DNA of 64,000 nucleotides from Halomonas alkaliantarctica (GCF_029854215.1 NZ_CP122961.1:62001-126000); one strand, 5' to 3'; counted from the first letter of the stretch, positions 38,547 through 46,831 are shown. Notes: generated by a model not told the origin, from the letters alone. Numbers and translations: made by a program.

Positions 38547-39109
38547 GCGAACAAGATCAAGCCTCGGGGCTGCGCAAGTGGGCAAGTCTGCAGCGCCAAC
38601 AGCAGCAGGCTGAGGGTACGGTTGACGTTGCGGCGGCAGAGCATGTGCCCGAAGATACCGCCCCTTTATTAGCGCCTGCGTTAGCGACAGTGGAAGAGCC
38701 AGCGGCAATGACGCCACCCAAGCCCAAAATTCCACTTATTGTGGTCGGGCTGCCCGGTAGCGGTGCACCCCAGGTGAACAAGGTCAAAGCGCGTCTGGGG
38801 CAGTGGTCAAGGCTAGGTCGAAGCTGGGCCGGTGACCCTGACGATTGGGATATTCGTATCGCAATGGCGGAAACTTCTGATCTTGCTCAGCTACGCGATC
38901 AATACAGCCGTTGGGCGCTATGGATCAGTAGCGATGCGGATACCTTCGCTGGTATGTTTGGAACGTTGCGTCAGTTGCATGAGCGGGGTGGGCCACGTCG
39001 TTTGCTGGCGCTGCATGAACCTCACTTACCGCGCCAAGGGTTACTCGATAACTTGCGTCAGGCCGCTGATTACTACTTAAATATGGAGTTACTGGTACTT
39101 GCACGATGA
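38543..39109 (+). CDS. Unknown protein in the usual flhG position
   Basis: The protein has 188 residues, with a GTG start overlapping the flhF stop (GTGA), so it is coupled to flhF. In many bacteria the next gene is flhG (MinD-like ATPase). This protein lacks the deviant Walker A KGGVGKT and the MinD core. It has a disordered N-terminus (1-70) and then IPLIVVGLPGSGAPQVNKVK, which recalls a P-loop without its Lys and Ser/Thr. The C-terminus (LLALHEPHLPRQGLLDNLRQ) is helical. It could be a remnant or functional replacement of FlhG, or an unrelated FlhF partner. The function is unknown. Confidence 0.75.
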   Translation: MSEQDQASGLRKWASLQRQQQQAEGTVDVAAAEHVPEDTAPLLAPALATVEEPAAMTPPKPKIPLIVVGLPGSGAPQVNKVKARLGQWSRLGRSWAGDPDDWDIRIAMAETSDLAQLRDQYSRWALWISSDADTFAGMFGTLRQLHERGGPRRLLALHEPHLPRQGLLDNLRQAADYYLNMELLVLAR

Positions 39110-39134
39110 TCGCACTCTGCCGAGGATACCAAGC

Positions 39135-39566
39135 ATGCTAAGCTGGCAATTAAGAAAGAGACTGCCTCTGATCTTAGTACTAGTAGCAGGGTGGCTACTA
39201 ACAGGATTAGCGGGCAGTGCCCAGGCAACAGCCGGTAGTTGGAGCAGCCAGATACCTAGTCTAATGGTGGCGATGAGTGATCGGGCAAGCGCTAGCCAAG
39301 CGGCTACCCCACCAACTGCCGCTAACAACGTGCAGTTGGCGCAGCTAGGGCGCATTCAGTGGCAGTTTCAACATTCCCCTGGCGTGCTATTAAACGCCTG
39401 GCTATGTCATCCTGATCAGTGCGTTGCATTAAACGGTATGCGTGGTTCTACCACGGCACTAGCGGGGCGAGCCGCTGAAGAGCCGTTGCATTTTCGCTTC
39501 GCCTTACGCCCAGGCCAGCGGCCTGTTCGCGTGCAAGGGTTGCAATTGATTGTGAACTATCAGTGA
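39135..39566 (+). CDS. flhE: Flagellar protein FlhE
   Basis: FlhE is a periplasmic protein that in Salmonella prevents proton leak through the export gate and affects swarming. From ATG 39135 (GAGGA eight bases upstream) the protein has 143 residues with a signal peptide (RKRLPLILVLVAGWLLTGLA, then GSAQA). The C-terminal half resembles E. coli FlhE closely: LCHPDQCVALNGMRGSTTAL and EPLHFRFALRPG, ending in LQLIVNYQ (E. coli ends VIVNYR). The paired cysteines are kept. In enteric bacteria it follows flhA directly; here flhF and an orphan gene come between. Confidence 0.87.
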   Translation: MLSWQLRKRLPLILVLVAGWLLTGLAGSAQATAGSWSSQIPSLMVAMSDRASASQAATPPTAANNVQLAQLGRIQWQFQHSPGVLLNAWLCHPDQCVALNGMRGSTTALAGRAAEEPLHFRFALRPGQRPVRVQGLQLIVNYQ

Positions 39567-39592
39567 AGGCTGGATAGCCGCGAGGCGAGAAT

Positions 39593-40294
39593 ATGTACAC
39601 AGCACAGGGAAGAATTAAACAAAATGAGCTATTGACGCAATACATGCCACTGGTGCGACGTCAGGCCTTGACGCTACAGGTTCGGTTGCCAGCAAGTATT
39701 GAGCTCGATGACCTCATTCAGGCTGGAATGGTGGGACTGCTGGAAGCGCTGGGTCGTTTCGATGCCACCCAGGGCGCGACATTCGCGACCTTTGCCAGTC
39801 AACGTATTCGCGGTGCGATGATGGATGAGTTACGCACCCGTGACTGGCTGCCCCGCAGCGTGCGCCGGTCAGCGCGTGCGGTTGACAGTGCCGTTCGCCA
39901 ATTAGAGCAACAGCTCGGGCGAGCGCCGGAAGAGAACGAAATCGCCCTCCACCTTGAGATGCCGCTGAGTGAGTATCAGCAGCTTCTCAATGACACCAAC
40001 AGTGGCCAACTGTTGCCGTTTGAAGAGCTGGTGGCCGACGGCAGCGAGCCTGTCAGCAATGAGCTGGGCACTTCACCGTTCGAGCAGTTGCTAGATGGCC
40101 AGCAGCGGCAAACGCTGATTGACGCGATTGAAGCGCTGCCAGAGAGGGAAAAGCTGCTCATGGCGCTGTACTACCAAGAAGAACTCAACCTCAAGGAAGT
40201 AGGGGCTGTGTTGGGCGTAACGGAATCACGCGTTTCTCAACTGCACAGCCAAGCCGTCAGCCGTTTACGAGCGCGTTTACACGACTCGGCATAA
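39593..40294 (+). CDS. fliA: RNA polymerase sigma-28 factor FliA
   Basis: FliA directs transcription of late flagellar genes. The protein has 233 residues. Region 2 has LTLQVRLPASIELDDLIQAG and FATFASQRIRGAMMDELRTR. Region 4 has LKEVGAVLGVTESRVSQLHS, the DNA-binding helix-turn-helix. The SD is GAGGCGAG. Its promoter targets in this window include the consensus sites before flaG and fliS. The anti-sigma factor FlgM is not in the window. Confidence 0.97.
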   Translation: MYTAQGRIKQNELLTQYMPLVRRQALTLQVRLPASIELDDLIQAGMVGLLEALGRFDATQGATFATFASQRIRGAMMDELRTRDWLPRSVRRSARAVDSAVRQLEQQLGRAPEENEIALHLEMPLSEYQQLLNDTNSGQLLPFEELVADGSEPVSNELGTSPFEQLLDGQQRQTLIDAIEALPEREKLLMALYYQEELNLKEVGAVLGVTESRVSQLHSQAVSRLRARLHDSA

Positions 40295-40334
40295 CACCTC
40301 TTTTTACTCACTTGTGACCGGCAAGGAGCCGTGG

Positions 40335-41156
40335 ATGAATCCTTCGACGCTGATAGGCATATTTGCCAGCATACTGCTGTTGGTGAGTGTGTTGTTTTTC
40401 ACCGCAGAGTCCCCTGAAAGCTTTATCAATTTACCGGGCCTAGCCATCGTGGTGACCGGTACCTTAGCGGCGACCTTTATCAGCTATCCGCTGAAAGAGG
40501 TGCTCCGCGTAGTACGACTAGTGGGCTTGGTTTTCCGGCGCGAAAATACCTATATGCGTGACGATATTCGCGAACTGGTAGATATGTCGCGGCTGTGGTT
40601 TAAAGGCGATGTGCGCGCGGTCGAGCGTGAGTTGGAGCATACCCGGAATCCGTTTTTACGTACTGGGATCCAACTGGTGATTGCCAACACTAAAGAGGAT
40701 GAAATTTTTGACATGCTGCGTTGGCGCATCGCCCGCCTTAAAGCGCGTGAGCATGCTGAGGCACAAATATTCCGTACCATGGCGACCTATGCACCCGCGT
40801 TTGGCATGATCGGCACCCTAGTGGGGCTGGTCAATATGCTGGAAGTTATGGACGCAGGCGACCTGCAAGTGATTGGCCCGCGTATGGCAGTCGCTCTACT
40901 TACCACTTTCTACGGTATTTTACTCGCCAACTTAGTGTTTAAGCCGATTGCCGTGAAACTCGAGCGCCGCACCGAAGAGCGGCTGATTACCATGAATATG
41001 GTGCTGGAAGGTATTTCGCTGATTACCAAGCGTCGCCTACCGTCGTTTATTGAAGAAACCCTCAACTCGTTTGTGGCTAACTACCACGATGAAATTCGTG
41101 ATAACAGCGTCAAGCCAAGGCCTGACTCGTCGGTTAGTTCGGCGGCCAAGGGATAA
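40335..41156 (+). CDS. Second stator subunit, PomA/MotA type
   Basis: From ATG 40335 (AAGGAG upstream) the protein has 273 residues. It has four transmembrane segments. The third-helix region reads APAFGMIGTLVGLVNMLEVM and the fourth RMAVALLTTFYGILLANLVF. These match the PomA/MotC branch (GMMGTLIGLV type) better than E. coli MotA (GIVAAVMGVV type), represented here by the gene at 19837. PomA-branch stators often use sodium, which would suit a halophile, but coupling ion cannot be proved from sequence. It follows fliA by 40 bases and precedes its MotB-type partner by five. Confidence 0.88.
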   Translation: MNPSTLIGIFASILLLVSVLFFTAESPESFINLPGLAIVVTGTLAATFISYPLKEVLRVVRLVGLVFRRENTYMRDDIRELVDMSRLWFKGDVRAVERELEHTRNPFLRTGIQLVIANTKEDEIFDMLRWRIARLKAREHAEAQIFRTMATYAPAFGMIGTLVGLVNMLEVMDAGDLQVIGPRMAVALLTTFYGILLANLVFKPIAVKLERRTEERLITMNMVLEGISLITKRRLPSFIEETLNSFVANYHDEIRDNSVKPRPDSSVSSAAKG

Positions 41157-41161
41157 CCAGC

Positions 41162-41836
41162 ATGTTAGACCGCGATATGCGCCATGCGCTGGAAATGTCG
41201 CCATCGCCAGGCGATGGTGATGAGGGTTGGCTAACCAGTTATCTTGATGTATTGACGCTACTAATCACGCTCTTTGTACTGCTGCTTTCACTAACGCCGC
41301 CAGGCGGTGGTGAAGCAGCTGATACTGCTTTCATGCGCTCGGCTAGCGCTGTATCATCACTGCCGCTGGCGACGTTGGCTACCGGCATACAGCCCCGCCA
41401 TGCAGGGCTGCAGCCACAGTTTGATGGCCTCAGTATTCCCGGCGTGAGCGTTTCGCAAGGGCGTGAAGGGGTTACGCTACGCATTGATACCAGCCTGCTA
41501 TTTCCTAGCGGCCAAGCGGTACTGACGCCCCGTGGGCAAGATGTGGTAGAAAGCCTTATCGATGTGCTGAGCCGTTTTGATGGCCAAATTTCGGTGGAAG
41601 GCCACACCGATAGCGTGCCTATTTCAACGGCCCGCTTTCCTTCTAATTGGGAGCTCTCATCCGCGCGGGCTATCGCTGTGGTGAGGCATTTAGAGCGCCA
41701 AGGGTTCAATATTTCTCGTATGCGGGCCGTCGGTTATGCCGATACCCAACCCATGGAACCGAACGCAACCGCGGATGGGCGAGCTGCCAACCGTCGCGTA
41801 GAACTGTTGTTAAGGCAGCAGGTCGAGGGTGAATAG
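41162..41836 (+). CDS. Second stator subunit, MotB/PomB type (OmpA family)
   Basis: The protein has 224 residues, shorter than MotB at 20703. Its single transmembrane helix is WLTSYLDVLTLLITLFVLLL; the conserved stator Asp is present (YLDVL), but the usual AD-F pattern (YADFxT) has become LDVLT. The plug and linker region is short. The OmpA domain has EGHTDSVPISTARFPSNWEL and GRAANRRVELLL. It pairs with the gene just upstream. The altered helix could affect ion choice or simply mark a separate subfamily. Confidence 0.87.
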   Translation: MLDRDMRHALEMSPSPGDGDEGWLTSYLDVLTLLITLFVLLLSLTPPGGGEAADTAFMRSASAVSSLPLATLATGIQPRHAGLQPQFDGLSIPGVSVSQGREGVTLRIDTSLLFPSGQAVLTPRGQDVVESLIDVLSRFDGQISVEGHTDSVPISTARFPSNWELSSARAIAVVRHLERQGFNISRMRAVGYADTQPMEPNATADGRAANRRVELLLRQQVEGE

Positions 41837-41853
41837 ATTGCGAGGCCACGCTT

Positions 41854-43881
41854 GTGTCCATGTACCACCCGCGGTTGCAGTCATTTGGTGCCCTGCTGAT
41901 TTTAGATGCCGATTGTCGACGCGTCCAAACCAGTAGCACTAACTTAGCTCGCTTGACCGGTGTTGAGCGCCCTGAAAATGGGCAGCTCACCCTTGCCTGC
42001 GTGTTGGGGAAACGACTAAGCCAGCGGATGCGTCATGAGCTGCAGGGGCAGCAGCGGCTCCCCGGCCCGCTAGTGTTTAATCGTTCCCAACACAGCAATG
42101 GGCGTTTTCAACTCCACGCTTACCGAGCGGGTGAGCAGGTTATCGTCGAGATTGAGCCACTTAATCCCCAGGGTAGGCGCCGCCTACTGGGTACTGTGAA
42201 TGAGCGGCTGATGCACTTAGCAGAAGCGACGCGTCAGGAAGAGCTGCTTGAGGCTTTGGTTAACGCTATTCAACAGCTTACCGGCTATGATCGCGTCAGC
42301 GTGTGTCATTTTGATAGCGACTGGCATGGTTTGATGGTCGCCGAAGCACAGGGAAAGCAACTGCCCTCGCTGTTGGGGCAGCGCTTTCCTGCCAGCGACT
42401 TCCCTGTCGCCCTACGCAAAAGTTACCAAGCTTACCCCGTTCGGTTAATTGAAGACGTCGATGCGTCGCCTGAAACGCTGGAGCCCGCCTATTCGGGAGC
42501 AAGCCTTAGCGGCAGTTTTTTACGCGCGCCTGCCCCGGAGCGGCAGCGCTATTTAAACCGCCTGGGAGTGCGTGGGTCATTTAGTTTGGCTATGCAGGGG
42601 GATACCGGCTTATGGGGGCTCGTGTTTTGCCACTCGTCAGCACCGTACTCGGTTGAGCCTCCCGTGCGAGATGCCGTTCGCACTCTCGTGCAAATGGCCA
42701 CCCAGCGCATGCTGCTGCTGCGGGCGCGTCAAGAAGCCCGTTACCTGCAGCGGGTTCAGGATAGCCTGGTACTCAGTGTACGAGTGCGCAGCGAGCCGCA
42801 AGGCCCCCAGCAAATGCTACATGAGCAGGCGGCTATCTGGATGAAGCTATTTCGTGCCCATGGCGTGGTGCTGTGGGTGAATGGTGGCGCTTATCAAGCG
42901 GGCATGACGCCGACCCCAGAAGCGATCAGCCAGTTTGTGCTGCGCCTGGAAAGGACCCATGTGCATAGCGGTCCTTGGTGCACGCGCGAAATCGCCAAAG
43001 AGCCGTTGACCTGTTCGCTAGACATGCCCGAACAGTGCGGAGCTTTAGCTGTGCCGCTGCCGATGAACTCAACCCAGCGCGCCTGGCTGATGTTTTTTCG
43101 CCCCGAGCAGGTGGAAACGCTATATTGGGCGATGCAACCCACGACCAACTCTCATCCGGCGTCGATAGCGGTTCCCTCGACCGCCTGGCAGGAAGAGGTG
43201 GTGGGTAAGAGCGAAGCGTGGCAACGGGTAGAGCGCTTAGCGGCGGTAGATTTGGGTGAAGATCTGACGCTGGCGATTTCCGCCTATGAAATTAGCTCAC
43301 TTAATAGACATTTGGAGCACGAGCGCAAAGCCCTTGCAGAGGTTAATCAGCGACTTGAGCAACTGGCCCATTTTGATCCGCTAACCAAGGTGTGGAACCG
43401 CTACCGCATTGAGGAAGCGATCAATGCGGAGCTAGTGGCTGCCAAGCGCTACGCTGCTGCCTTTGCGTTATTACTCTTCGACGTGGATAACTTCAAACAG
43501 ATCAACGATGCCCACGGCCATAGCGTGGGGGACGATGTGCTGGTGGCGCTGGCACGCTTAGTGGAAAGCTCGCTGCGCGGCTGCGACCACCTGGGGCGTT
43601 GGGGCGGCGAAGAGTTTATTGTACTGGCAACCCACTCTGACGTTGACGCTGCCCTTGGCTTGGCTGAGCGGCTGCGCTCGTTGGTAGCAGCGCTACGTAT
43701 AGAAGGGCTTGAACAGACCATTACGGTGAGTATCGGTGTTGCTGTTTGGCAGCCGGGCGACAGCTGTAAAACCATTATCTCACGGGCCGATGACGCCATG
43801 TACCGTGCTAAGCATGGCGGACGCAATCGCGTTGAAATAGCGCCTAAGCCCATGGTGCCGATCTCATCATTCACGCCTTAA
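41854..43881 (+). CDS. Phytochrome-like diguanylate cyclase lacking bilin-binding residues
   Basis: The protein has 675 residues: PAS-like (1-115), phytochrome-type GAF (about 120-300), PHY-like (about 300-490) and GGDEF (about 510-665). The phytochrome origin shows in RFPASDFPVALRKSYQAYPV and YLNRLGVRGSFSLA. The bilin-binding Cys near the N-terminus is absent, and the His of the usual SPxHxxYL block is replaced (APAPERQRYL). The CHH motif reads FCHSSAP. The GGDEF site is intact (GRWGGEEF) with an RxxD inhibition site (RGCD). I infer an active cyclase with non-light input. GTG 41854 follows GAGG, 17 bases after the second stator, so c-di-GMP may act on motility. Confidence 0.85.
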   Translation: MSMYHPRLQSFGALLILDADCRRVQTSSTNLARLTGVERPENGQLTLACVLGKRLSQRMRHELQGQQRLPGPLVFNRSQHSNGRFQLHAYRAGEQVIVEIEPLNPQGRRRLLGTVNERLMHLAEATRQEELLEALVNAIQQLTGYDRVSVCHFDSDWHGLMVAEAQGKQLPSLLGQRFPASDFPVALRKSYQAYPVRLIEDVDASPETLEPAYSGASLSGSFLRAPAPERQRYLNRLGVRGSFSLAMQGDTGLWGLVFCHSSAPYSVEPPVRDAVRTLVQMATQRMLLLRARQEARYLQRVQDSLVLSVRVRSEPQGPQQMLHEQAAIWMKLFRAHGVVLWVNGGAYQAGMTPTPEAISQFVLRLERTHVHSGPWCTREIAKEPLTCSLDMPEQCGALAVPLPMNSTQRAWLMFFRPEQVETLYWAMQPTTNSHPASIAVPSTAWQEEVVGKSEAWQRVERLAAVDLGEDLTLAISAYEISSLNRHLEHERKALAEVNQRLEQLAHFDPLTKVWNRYRIEEAINAELVAAKRYAAAFALLLFDVDNFKQINDAHGHSVGDDVLVALARLVESSLRGCDHLGRWGGEEFIVLATHSDVDAALGLAERLRSLVAALRIEGLEQTITVSIGVAVWQPGDSCKTIISRADDAMYRAKHGGRNRVEIAPKPMVPISSFTP

Positions 43882-44468
43882 AAGTTTCCACTACCTTTGC
43901 ACTGGCTGAGCATCCGTTGAATCGCTGCGTCGGCGCCTTTCAGGCTAAAAGTCATATACCAAGGCTCGCGCTCCTGCTGATCAAAGCCGAGAAACAGCTG
44001 CTCGCCCTGGCGCATGTCGGCCATTAGAGATTCCAAGTCACTTAAGTAAAAGTGGGCATAAAACCCGTTATCGCCGCGCTCAGTAATAAATTCCGCCATG
44101 GTGTCGATAACGGGCTGCTCATCGACTCGCAGCCGAGCGGGCACTAGGTTGACCGCACGGCTCTCATCTTGCTGCTGCTCAAGGGTGACGCGCATCTCCA
44201 GCCAGGGTAAATCGCAAACGCCTGCGGTGGCGTTCAAGCTCAGCGTAGCGTCGGAGTAGCTGTGGGTTTCCACTGCACGGTAGTGGCGTTCGCCCCCCAG
44301 CGTTAACGTCATCGACTGCCAATGGTCGTGGTTGGTTACGTCCTTGGTATTAAACGTGGCGGCGCGAGTGTCGGGCGTTACTACCATCAGTGACACAGCC
44401 ATTGCCACAGTAACTAACGCAGGCCAGCGGAAACGCAGGGTATCAGTAGCAGTCATGATCTGAGCCAT
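43878..44468 (-). CDS. Exported protein of unknown function
   Basis: The protein has 196 residues with a signal-peptide-like start (residues 12-36: RWPALVTVAMAVSLMVVTPD, then TRAA). The mature part has two cysteines (AGVCDLPWLEM and LSQCKGSGNF) that might pair. I recognise no family. It is convergent with the phytochrome-cyclase and overlaps its end by four bases, with no terminator between them. An alternative ATG four codons inside is possible. Confidence 0.65.
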   Translation of the reverse strand: MAQIMTATDTLRFRWPALVTVAMAVSLMVVTPDTRAATFNTKDVTNHDHWQSMTLTLGGERHYRAVETHSYSDATLSLNATAGVCDLPWLEMRVTLEQQQDESRAVNLVPARLRVDEQPVIDTMAEFITERGDNGFYAHFYLSDLESLMADMRQGEQLFLGFDQQEREPWYMTFSLKGADAAIQRMLSQCKGSGNF

Positions 44469-44531
44469 TTAACTAAAAGGGTCAGTCTATAGCGTGTTGG
44501 GAAGTGTCAAAAGAGTAACGCGCTGATTTTT

Positions 44532-44574
44532 CTATATATGGTAGAAAACTTTAAAAAAAGCGCCCCATATAGTG
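44532..44574 (+). promoter_or_regulatory. Tandem NrdR-box candidates upstream of nrdJa
   Basis: CTATATATGG (44532-44541) matches the core of the NrdR box (CwAtATaTwG) at nine of ten positions. CCATATAGTG (44565-44574) matches at eight of ten. Each sits in a longer imperfect palindrome (TTTCTA...TAGAAA and CCCA...TGGG), with centres about 32-33 bases apart, near three helical turns, as NrdR sites usually are. A TATACT at 44587-44592 and a TATAAT at 44609-44614 lie downstream as possible -10 boxes. I infer repression by NrdR. Confidence 0.65.
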
Positions 44575-44663
44575 GGAAGTCAAGTCTATACTTCATTCCG
44601 ATGCCACGTATAATTGCCCCATTTAAGCGCTATATTCACCCCGTTGTGAAGGAGTTTTGCGAT

Positions 44664-46775
44664 ATGAGCACCGCTGCTAAGGCTATGAAGACCTCTAACG
44701 ATGTCCCGATGCAGGCCCCTTCGCGGGAGATCTGGGATGCTAAATATCGTCTCAAGGACCGTCATAGCCAGCCCGTCGATCAGGACGTAGGTGCTACGTT
44801 TGAACGGGTTGCTCGCGCCCTCGCAGTGGTAGAAGGTGATAAAGCGGAAGAGTGGCTGCCGAAATTCCGTTGGGCGCTGGAAAATGGCGCTATTCCTGCC
44901 GGTCGTATTCTCTCCAACGCGGGCGCTGAAGCGTATAAGCCCGCGGTGAGCCTGATTAACTGCACCGTTTCGCGCACGATTCGCGACTCCATGCGCGATA
45001 TTCTCGACTCGGTGGTCGATGCGGGCATGACGCTGAAATCCGGTGCAGGTATTGGCTACGACTTCTCGACGCTGCGCCACAAAGGCGCGTTCGTATTCGG
45101 CGCTGGCGCGGGCACTAACGGCCCGCTGGCGTTTATGGATATCTACGACAAGATGTGTTTCACCGTCGCCTCTGCCGGTGGCCGACGCGGCGCCCAAATG
45201 GGCACCTTCGATGTGGGCCACCCGGATGTGCGCGAGTTTATCCAGGCTAAGCGCGAAGCGGGTCGTCTTCGTCAGTTCAATCTGTCGTTATTGATCACCG
45301 ATGAGTTTATGGAGGCGGTCAAGAACAATACCGACTGGCCGCTGGCTTTTCCGCTGCACCCCGGTGAGAAAGAGGACGTGAAAGCGGAAGACCTGCTCTA
45401 TCGTGATTGGCCGGTGGTGGAAGAGGGCTACACGGTGGATGCCGAAGGCCGCGTTGCCTGCCGCATTGTTGAAGTGATTAAAGCGCGGGAGTTGTGGGAC
45501 ACCATTATGTCCTCCACCTACGACTACGCCGAGCCGGGCTTTATCCTGATAGACCAGGTTAATCGCATGAACAATAACTGGTTCTGCGAGGATATCCGCG
45601 CCACCAACCCCTGTGGCGAGCAGCCTCTGCCGCCGGAAGGCGCCTGCCTCCTGGGTTCGGTCAATCTGACCAAGTTTGTCATCGACCCCTTCGGTGCCGA
45701 GCCGCGCTTTGATTGGGAGCGCTACCGCAAAGTGGTCGCGATCTTTACGCGAATGCTCGACAATGTGGTCGAGATTGCCGGTTTGCCGCTGCCTCAGCAG
45801 CAGCGTGAAATTGAAGCCAAACGCCGCCACGGCATGGGCTTCTTGGGACTGGGCTCAACGCTCACTATGCTCAAAATCCCCTACGGTTCTAAGCAGTCGC
45901 TGGTGTTCACCGATGAGGTGAGCCGTCATTTGGCGATAGAGGGTTGGAAGCAGGCGTTGGAGCTTTCTCAAGAGAAGGGCATGGCCCCGGTGCTGGAGCA
46001 GGAGCATACCATTACCCCTAAAATGCTGCGCGAGCGGCCGCAGCTAGCCAAAGATGGTTACGAAGTGGGCGATCAAGTGCCGGGGCGTATCCTGCACGCT
46101 CGCTACAGTCAGTACATGGCCCAAGTGGCCGAGCTTGAGCCCGAGCTTGTGGCACAGTTGGCCGAGCACGGCGCGCGCTTTACCCATCACAGCTCGATTG
46201 CGCCGACCGGCACGATTTCGTTATCGATGGGTAACAACGCCTCCAACGGTATCGAGCCCTCCTTCTCGCATCGCTACTTTCGCAATATTATCCAGTCGGG
46301 TAAGAAGACCAAAGAGCAGGTAGAAGTGGTTTCTTTTGAGCTGGCCGCCTACCGTCACTTTATCGCTGACGACGCTGTGGATAGCGACCTGCCGGACTAC
46401 TTTGTTACCGCCGATGCCATCTCGCCCGAACAGCATGTTGCGGTTCAGGCCGCCGCCCAGCACTGGATCGATTCGGCGATCTCAAAAACGGTCAACGTGC
46501 CTACCGAGTTTCCCTTTGAGCAGTTCCAGGATCTCTATTTGCAAGCTTACGAAAGCCGCTTAAAAGGCTGTACTACCTTCCGTTTTAACCCCGAGGCCTT
46601 TCAGGGCGTGCTGGTACGGGAAGATGATCTTAAAAACACCACCTACGTGTTTGAGCTGGAAAATGGTGAAACCCTTGAGCTCAATGGTAGCGAAACGGTA
46701 ATTTACGACGGTGAAGAGCATAACGCTGCCAACCTCTTTGATGGCTTAAAAGAAGGCACCTACGGCAAATGGTGA
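44664..46775 (+). CDS. nrdJa: Class II (B12-dependent) ribonucleotide reductase, subunit NrdJa
   Basis: It reduces ribonucleotides to deoxyribonucleotides using adenosylcobalamin, independent of oxygen. From ATG 44664 (AAGGAG nine bases upstream) the protein has 703 residues; the frame is open to 44538, but that part overlaps the NrdR boxes. Catalytic blocks include PAVSLINCTVSRTI (first redox Cys) and NPCGEQPLPPEGACLLGSVN (active-site Cys and Glu), and HHSSIAPTGTISLSMGNNAS. The C-terminal redox cysteine tail is missing here and is supplied by the next gene, as in Pseudomonas aeruginosa NrdJa/NrdJb. Confidence 0.94.
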   Translation: MSTAAKAMKTSNDVPMQAPSREIWDAKYRLKDRHSQPVDQDVGATFERVARALAVVEGDKAEEWLPKFRWALENGAIPAGRILSNAGAEAYKPAVSLINCTVSRTIRDSMRDILDSVVDAGMTLKSGAGIGYDFSTLRHKGAFVFGAGAGTNGPLAFMDIYDKMCFTVASAGGRRGAQMGTFDVGHPDVREFIQAKREAGRLRQFNLSLLITDEFMEAVKNNTDWPLAFPLHPGEKEDVKAEDLLYRDWPVVEEGYTVDAEGRVACRIVEVIKARELWDTIMSSTYDYAEPGFILIDQVNRMNNNWFCEDIRATNPCGEQPLPPEGACLLGSVNLTKFVIDPFGAEPRFDWERYRKVVAIFTRMLDNVVEIAGLPLPQQQREIEAKRRHGMGFLGLGSTLTMLKIPYGSKQSLVFTDEVSRHLAIEGWKQALELSQEKGMAPVLEQEHTITPKMLRERPQLAKDGYEVGDQVPGRILHARYSQYMAQVAELEPELVAQLAEHGARFTHHSSIAPTGTISLSMGNNASNGIEPSFSHRYFRNIIQSGKKTKEQVEVVSFELAAYRHFIADDAVDSDLPDYFVTADAISPEQHVAVQAAAQHWIDSAISKTVNVPTEFPFEQFQDLYLQAYESRLKGCTTFRFNPEAFQGVLVREDDLKNTTYVFELENGETLELNGSETVIYDGEEHNAANLFDGLKEGTYGKW

Positions 46776-46831
46776 TGCCGCGCTAAGCGCTATCTGTTTT
46801 AAACGCACACCTTTGCTAAGTGGAGAACACC

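Noticed and set aside
38741..38800. Reading the gene after flhF as true FlhG
   Set aside because: The P-loop-like segment lacks the Lys and Thr/Ser, the protein is too short, and MinD motifs are missing.
44538..44663. N-terminal extension of nrdJa in the open frame
   Set aside because: It overlaps the NrdR boxes and promoter; ATG 44664 has AAGGAG at correct spacing.
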